Shown one piece after another: positions 6,391 to 9,217 of a stretch of DNA of 9,217 nt; position 1 is the first letter of the stretch; the number at the start of each line of letters is the position of its first letter. The position numbers were made by a program, and so were the translations under genes. The stretch is from CBDULX01 sp965368175. Lineage in GTDB: Bacteria > Pseudomonadota > Gammaproteobacteria > SZUA-229. The notes under the pieces are model-generated. The model was not told where the DNA came from. It ran no database searches and saw only the letters and a list, made by a program, of their open reading frames with translations. Location: positions 1 through 9,217 of the forward strand of contig CBDULX010000122.1 in the NCBI GenBank assembly GCA_965368175.1, read 5' to 3'.

Positions 6391-8128
6391 TACTGGTACT
6401 ACGAGCGGTACAGGATCCGCTATTCGGATCACCCTGATCTACTTCATGGTCGGCATTTTGTGGATCATGCTTTCCGATACGATCCTGACAAACCTGGCAC
6501 CGGATTTCGACACCATGATCCAAATTGGGATGTACAAGGGCTGGCTGTTTATTCTCCTGACCAGTGTGCTTGTTTTCCATCTGGTCAGGCAGCTGGAATT
6601 TCGACAACGACAGGTAGAACAGAAATTACGCATAAGCGAACAACAACTGCGGGAAACTAACCGGGAACTCAATATTATCATCGATAACATACCCGCCCGC
6701 CTCATCTACAAAGATAACAGGAATAATATTCTTCATGTTAACAGGCTCGCGGCGGAGGAATTTGGGCTTAGCGCTGAAGCCATGGCGGGCAAGCCTACCG
6801 AACTGTTCAGCCCGGAGCATGCCGAACAATATTATCAGGACGACCTCGAAGTGATTCGTACCGGTCAACCGAAACTGGGAGTGATCGAAAAATTATCCAT
6901 ACCGGGTAAACCGGACAGGTGGTTAGAAAGCAATAAAATCCCCATCCGTGTAAATGATGGTCAGGTCAGCGAAATATTGATTGTCGCCAGCGACGTAACC
7001 GAACGCAAACAGACCGAGGACGAACTACAGCAGCAGAAGGCTTTACTGGAAGCCATCTTTAATGACATCCCCGATGCCCTGATGGTGGCTGATCTCGCGC
7101 GTAACATCTTCATGTCTAATCCGAGCACCAGCCGGATCTTCGGCTATGATAAAAATGAACTTATCGGAATGAGCGCAGAAGTTCTTTACGAAAATAAAGA
7201 CGAATTCGAACTCCAGGGAGAACTGCGTTTCAATCGCTGGGCAGATGTAATTCTCACACCCTATCAAGTCAACTACCGGCGTAAAAACGGCGAAGCTTTT
7301 CCCGGCGAGTCAATCGGTGCAATCATAAGGGCCCCGGATAATCAGCCTATAGGCTTCCTTACTGTAATACGAGATATCTCAGACCGTATAGCAATGGAGC
7401 AGGAAACCCGCGACCTGCGAGAGAGCCTCGCCCATGTCAGCCGGCTTAGTACCATGAGCGAAATGACGGCCGGCATTGCCCACGAGATCAACCAGCCGCT
7501 AACCGCCATTGCAAATTACGCACTGGCATGTCGCAGGCTATTCGATACAGATCCAACATCACCAAAGCTGGCGGACGCACTTGTTAAAATCAGTGATCAG
7601 GCTTTACGTGCCGGCGACATCATTAGAAAGCTGCGTGACTTTATCAAACAGCGCGAAAGCAGACATGAACGGGTGAATTGTAATGAAATGATTCGTAAGG
7701 TCGTGCAACTGGCGGAACTCGATACACGTATGAAAGGTATATCTGTATTACTGAAACTCGGTAAAAATCTGCCCGCAGTATCCATTGACTCGGTGCAAAT
7801 TCAGCAAGTGATTCTCAATCTTGTCCGAAATGCAGCGGATGCATTAATAGACGCCAGGACACCGCAATCCGAAATCAGTATTTCTTCCTGCCTTGAAAAA
7901 AATAATAAAATTCTTATTGCTGTAGAAGATAATGGTACAGGTATTGCCAAACATATCGCCGAAAATATTTTTAATCCTTTCGTGTCAACCAAATCAACGG
8001 GTATGGGCATGGGTCTTTCTATCAGTCGCACTATTATTCGCGCTCACGGCGGAGAATTAAATTACACGCCCCGCTCTACAGGAGGCAGCGTATTTTCCTT
8101 TAGCCTGCCAGTGGTCACTGGAGAATGA
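6380..8128 (+). CDS. Membrane-bound double-PAS sensor histidine kinase (FixL/DctB-like HPK4)
   Basis: A 582-residue sensor kinase. Two membrane helices (about 17-36 and 54-69) form the short N-terminal module 'ILWIMLSD...YKGWLFILLT' found in many proteobacterial PAS sensors, with only a small periplasmic loop. A coiled linker leads to PAS1 (about 94-209) and PAS2 (about 219-338). The kinase core follows: H-box with phospho-His368 in 'MTAGIAHEINQPLTAIANYA', N-box Asn484 in 'NLVRNAADAL', G1 'VEDNGTGI' (Asp517), F-box 'FNPFVSTK' and G2 'GMGMGLS'. Neither PAS shows the FixL-type haem-ligand context, so oxygen sensing is not supported; the signal is unknown. Start is ATG 6380 (or 6383), the only choice that keeps both membrane helices, yet it lacks a ribosome binding site (see leader ORF). 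Its partner is the regulator four bases downstream. Confidence 0.95.
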   Translation: MMDDTGTTSGTGSAIRITLIYFMVGILWIMLSDTILTNLAPDFDTMIQIGMYKGWLFILLTSVLVFHLVRQLEFRQRQVEQKLRISEQQLRETNRELNIIIDNIPARLIYKDNRNNILHVNRLAAEEFGLSAEAMAGKPTELFSPEHAEQYYQDDLEVIRTGQPKLGVIEKLSIPGKPDRWLESNKIPIRVNDGQVSEILIVASDVTERKQTEDELQQQKALLEAIFNDIPDALMVADLARNIFMSNPSTSRIFGYDKNELIGMSAEVLYENKDEFELQGELRFNRWADVILTPYQVNYRRKNGEAFPGESIGAIIRAPDNQPIGFLTVIRDISDRIAMEQETRDLRESLAHVSRLSTMSEMTAGIAHEINQPLTAIANYALACRRLFDTDPTSPKLADALVKISDQALRAGDIIRKLRDFIKQRESRHERVNCNEMIRKVVQLAELDTRMKGISVLLKLGKNLPAVSIDSVQIQQVILNLVRNAADALIDARTPQSEISISSCLEKNNKILIAVEDNGTGIAKHIAENIFNPFVSTKSTGMGMGLSISRTIIRAHGGELNYTPRSTGGSVFSFSLPVVTGE

Positions 8129-8132
8129 AATT

Positions 8133-8753
8133 ATGAACACTGATGTAACCGTATTTGTTGTCGATGATGATGAAGCAGTACGAGACTCACTAGCCATGCT
8201 AATCGAGTCTGCTGGATATAAAGTTGACACTTTTTGTTCTGGCGAAGCCTTTCTGGATACCTGCACCAGAGACTGTAATGGCTGCCTCATACTCGACATT
8301 CGGATGCCGGGAATGAATGGAATACAACTCCAGCAGGAACTTAGTAAAAGACAGTTCACCCTGCCTGTTATCTTTATAACCGGCCATGGCGATATCCCTA
8401 TGGCTGTCGATGCCATTCAGCGAGGTGCTGCAGATTTTCTTCCCAAGCCATTCCAGGATCAGGTGCTTCTGAAGCGTATTAATGACGTGCTGAATGAGTA
8501 TTCAGAGAAACTCCAGGAAACTGAACAACAACAGAAAATTTCACAGCAGCTTAGCAGTCTGACCAGGCGCGAAGCTGAAGTCATGCTACTGATGGCGGAA
8601 GGTAAAGCCAACAAAGTGATTGCCTTTGATCTGGATATCAGTCAGCGCACGGTTGAAATACACCGTGGTCGGGTAATGAAAAAAATGCAGGCTCATTCCC
8701 TCGCACAGCTTGTGCGCATGCTTATGCAAGTCAATTATCTGCCGTCTCGATAA
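8133..8753 (+). CDS. FixJ/NarL-family response regulator
   Basis: A 206-residue transcription factor. The receiver domain has the acidic pocket Asp11-Asp12-Asp13, phospho-acceptor Asp55 in 'CLILDIRMPGMNG', Thr83 in 'VIFITGHGD' and Lys105 in 'FLPKPF'. A glutamine-rich linker helix (about 122-140) joins it to a LuxR-type helix-turn-helix ('LTRREAEVMLLMAEG', recognition region 'ISQRTVEIHRGRVMKKM'). This is the normal FixJ-like size and layout. The ATG at 8133 is four bases after the kinase stop and uses a GGAG site (8120-8123) inside the kinase's last codons, so the two are co-translated. It should accept phosphate from the kinase His368 and then bind DNA as a dimer. Targets are unknown; the next gene's upstream region is a candidate. 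Confidence 0.95.
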   Translation: MNTDVTVFVVDDDEAVRDSLAMLIESAGYKVDTFCSGEAFLDTCTRDCNGCLILDIRMPGMNGIQLQQELSKRQFTLPVIFITGHGDIPMAVDAIQRGAADFLPKPFQDQVLLKRINDVLNEYSEKLQETEQQQKISQQLSSLTRREAEVMLLMAEGKANKVIAFDLDISQRTVEIHRGRVMKKMQAHSLAQLVRMLMQVNYLPSR

Positions 8754-8769
8754 CTTATTCAAAACAGTC

Positions 8770-8777
8770 GTACGTAC
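8770..8777. promoter_or_regulatory. GTACGTAC palindrome, possible FixJ-type site
   Basis: A perfect 8-base palindrome 17 bases after the regulator stop and 114 bases before the next start. It resembles the GTAMGTAG-like core that I recall for in-vitro-selected FixJ sites (seven of eight positions). An 8-base match is weak evidence alone, but its location before another receiver gene fits. Confidence 0.25.
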
Positions 8778-8816
8778 AATCCCTTATTTACTGAAAAGCA
8801 GTAGCGCAGGAAAGTA

Positions 8817-8825
8817 TGCTATAAC
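8817..8825 (+). promoter_or_regulatory. Possible extended -10 promoter for the second receiver gene
   Basis: TGCTATAAC matches the extended -10 pattern (TG-n-TATAAT, with one mismatch) 67 bases before the ATG at 8892. No good -35 lies at the expected spacing (8797-8802 reads AGCAGT), consistent with an extended -10 or activator-dependent promoter. The surrounding DNA is AT-rich, so chance is possible. Confidence 0.3.
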
Positions 8826-8831
8826 CCATTT

Positions 8832-8859
8832 TAAACAAATAACCTGTTTATTTATAAAC
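8832..8859. promoter_or_regulatory. Nested TAAACA/GTTTAT inverted repeats, operator-like
   Basis: TAAACA (8832-8837) and TGTTTA (8845-8850) form a perfect inverted repeat with a 7-base spacer. GTTTAT (8846-8851) and ATAAAC (8854-8859) form a second one with a 2-base spacer, sharing the middle half-site. The half-sites ATAAAC/GTTTAT are those of the StyR/TodT boxes bound by FixJ-like regulators, though the spacing and order differ here. They lie just downstream of the possible -10. Confidence 0.35.
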
Positions 8860-8891
8860 TCTTATTTTATATGTGAGCCATCAATAAATCC

Positions 8892-9217
8892 ATGTCGAGC
8901 TCAGACACTACAACGTTAATAGATCATCATACTCCAGCAGTGGCTATTATCGAGCCTGATGAAATCATTCGTGACAGTCTGACTCTCCTGTTTGAGAGTA
9001 ATAATTTAAACATCGACATTTATATTAGTGCCGAAGAATTTTTAACTAAACTTACAAACCAGAATTATGCCTGCCTGATCACCGAAATATCATTACCTGG
9101 CATTGATGGCCTTGAGCTAATTAAAAAACTCACTCGGCTAAATAAACAGTTACCAACGATTATACTGACACAGAGCAACGATGTATCCATGGCTGTTCGC
9201 GCTATGCGAGCCGGTGC
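8892..9217 (+). CDS. FixJ-like receiver protein with Glu replacing the phospho-acceptor Asp (3' end outside window)
   Basis: The frame opens at ATG 8892-8894 and runs off the window, with 108 full codons visible. It is a receiver domain clearly related to the preceding regulator ('SMAVRAMRAGA' versus 'PMAVDAIQRGA'). The phospho-acceptor position is Glu65 ('CLITEISLPGIDG', against 'CLILDIRMPGMNG' in the neighbour), and the acidic pocket reads Glu21-Pro-Asp23 rather than D-D-D. Thr93 is kept. Such a receiver cannot be phosphorylated normally; Glu may mimic the active state. The start is the first possible one (TGA in frame at 8874-8876) but lacks a clear ribosome binding site. A LuxR-type DNA-binding domain probably follows beyond the edge, but that is not visible. 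By hand count G+C is about 37% over 8941-9180, lower than in ppsA. Confidence 0.88.
   Translation, partial: MSSSDTTTLIDHHTPAVAIIEPDEIIRDSLTLLFESNNLNIDIYISAEEFLTKLTNQNYACLITEISLPGIDGLELIKKLTRLNKQLPTIILTQSNDVSMAVRAMRAG

Noticed and set aside
7032..7394. Haem-binding FixL-type PAS in the kinase
   Set aside because: PAS2 shows no histidine in the FixL haem-ligand context, so FixL-like oxygen sensing is not supported despite the FixL-like kinase core.

Overview
The window looks like a chromosomal segment of a gammaproteobacterium. This is an inference from protein styles (FixL/FixJ-like pair, PilZ, DUF2934, PpsA, Hsp20) and mid-range base composition; no rRNA or marker gene is present to fix the taxon. 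There is no phage, conjugative or CRISPR signature. The only mobile-like DNA is a short non-coding palindromic element at 3964-4097.

Layout. At the left edge, 3-227 (+) is the C-terminal end of an unrecognised protein. It converges on a long minus-strand block that reads, in transcription order from right to left: PilZ-domain protein (6147-5800), class I fructose-bisphosphate aldolase (5803-4778), Hsp20 small heat-shock protein (4712-4197), a 284-base gap holding the palindromic element and a hairpin, a small DUF2934 protein (3912-3694), phosphoenolpyruvate synthase ppsA (3659-1227), a GYD-domain protein (1090-755) and an AhpD-like carboxymuconolactone decarboxylase family protein (633-286). 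Divergent from this block, on the plus strand, are a membrane-bound double-PAS histidine kinase (6380-8128), a FixJ/NarL-type response regulator four bases behind it (8133-8753), and the start of a second FixJ-like receiver (8892 to the window end).

How the genes fit together. PpsA makes PEP from pyruvate and the class I aldolase condenses triose phosphates, so the two sit at the entry and the upper end of gluconeogenesis. Their neighbours (Hsp20, PilZ, DUF2934, GYD, AhpD-like) look like stress or regulatory accessories. The aldolase start codon overlaps the PilZ stop codon (ATGA), which suggests translational coupling of a c-di-GMP-binding protein with a glycolytic/gluconeogenic enzyme. The kinase and first regulator form a complete phosphorelay. 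The second receiver has Glu where the phospho-accepting Asp should be, so it may act without phosphorylation.

Most worth a second look: the Asp-to-Glu receiver; the 21-codon leader ORF with a strong Shine-Dalgarno that overlaps a kinase start lacking one; the PilZ/aldolase overlap; the MITE-like element; and inverted-repeat operator-like sequences before the second receiver gene. I did not find a convincing wholly new multi-gene system; most of the window is recognisable housekeeping and signalling.
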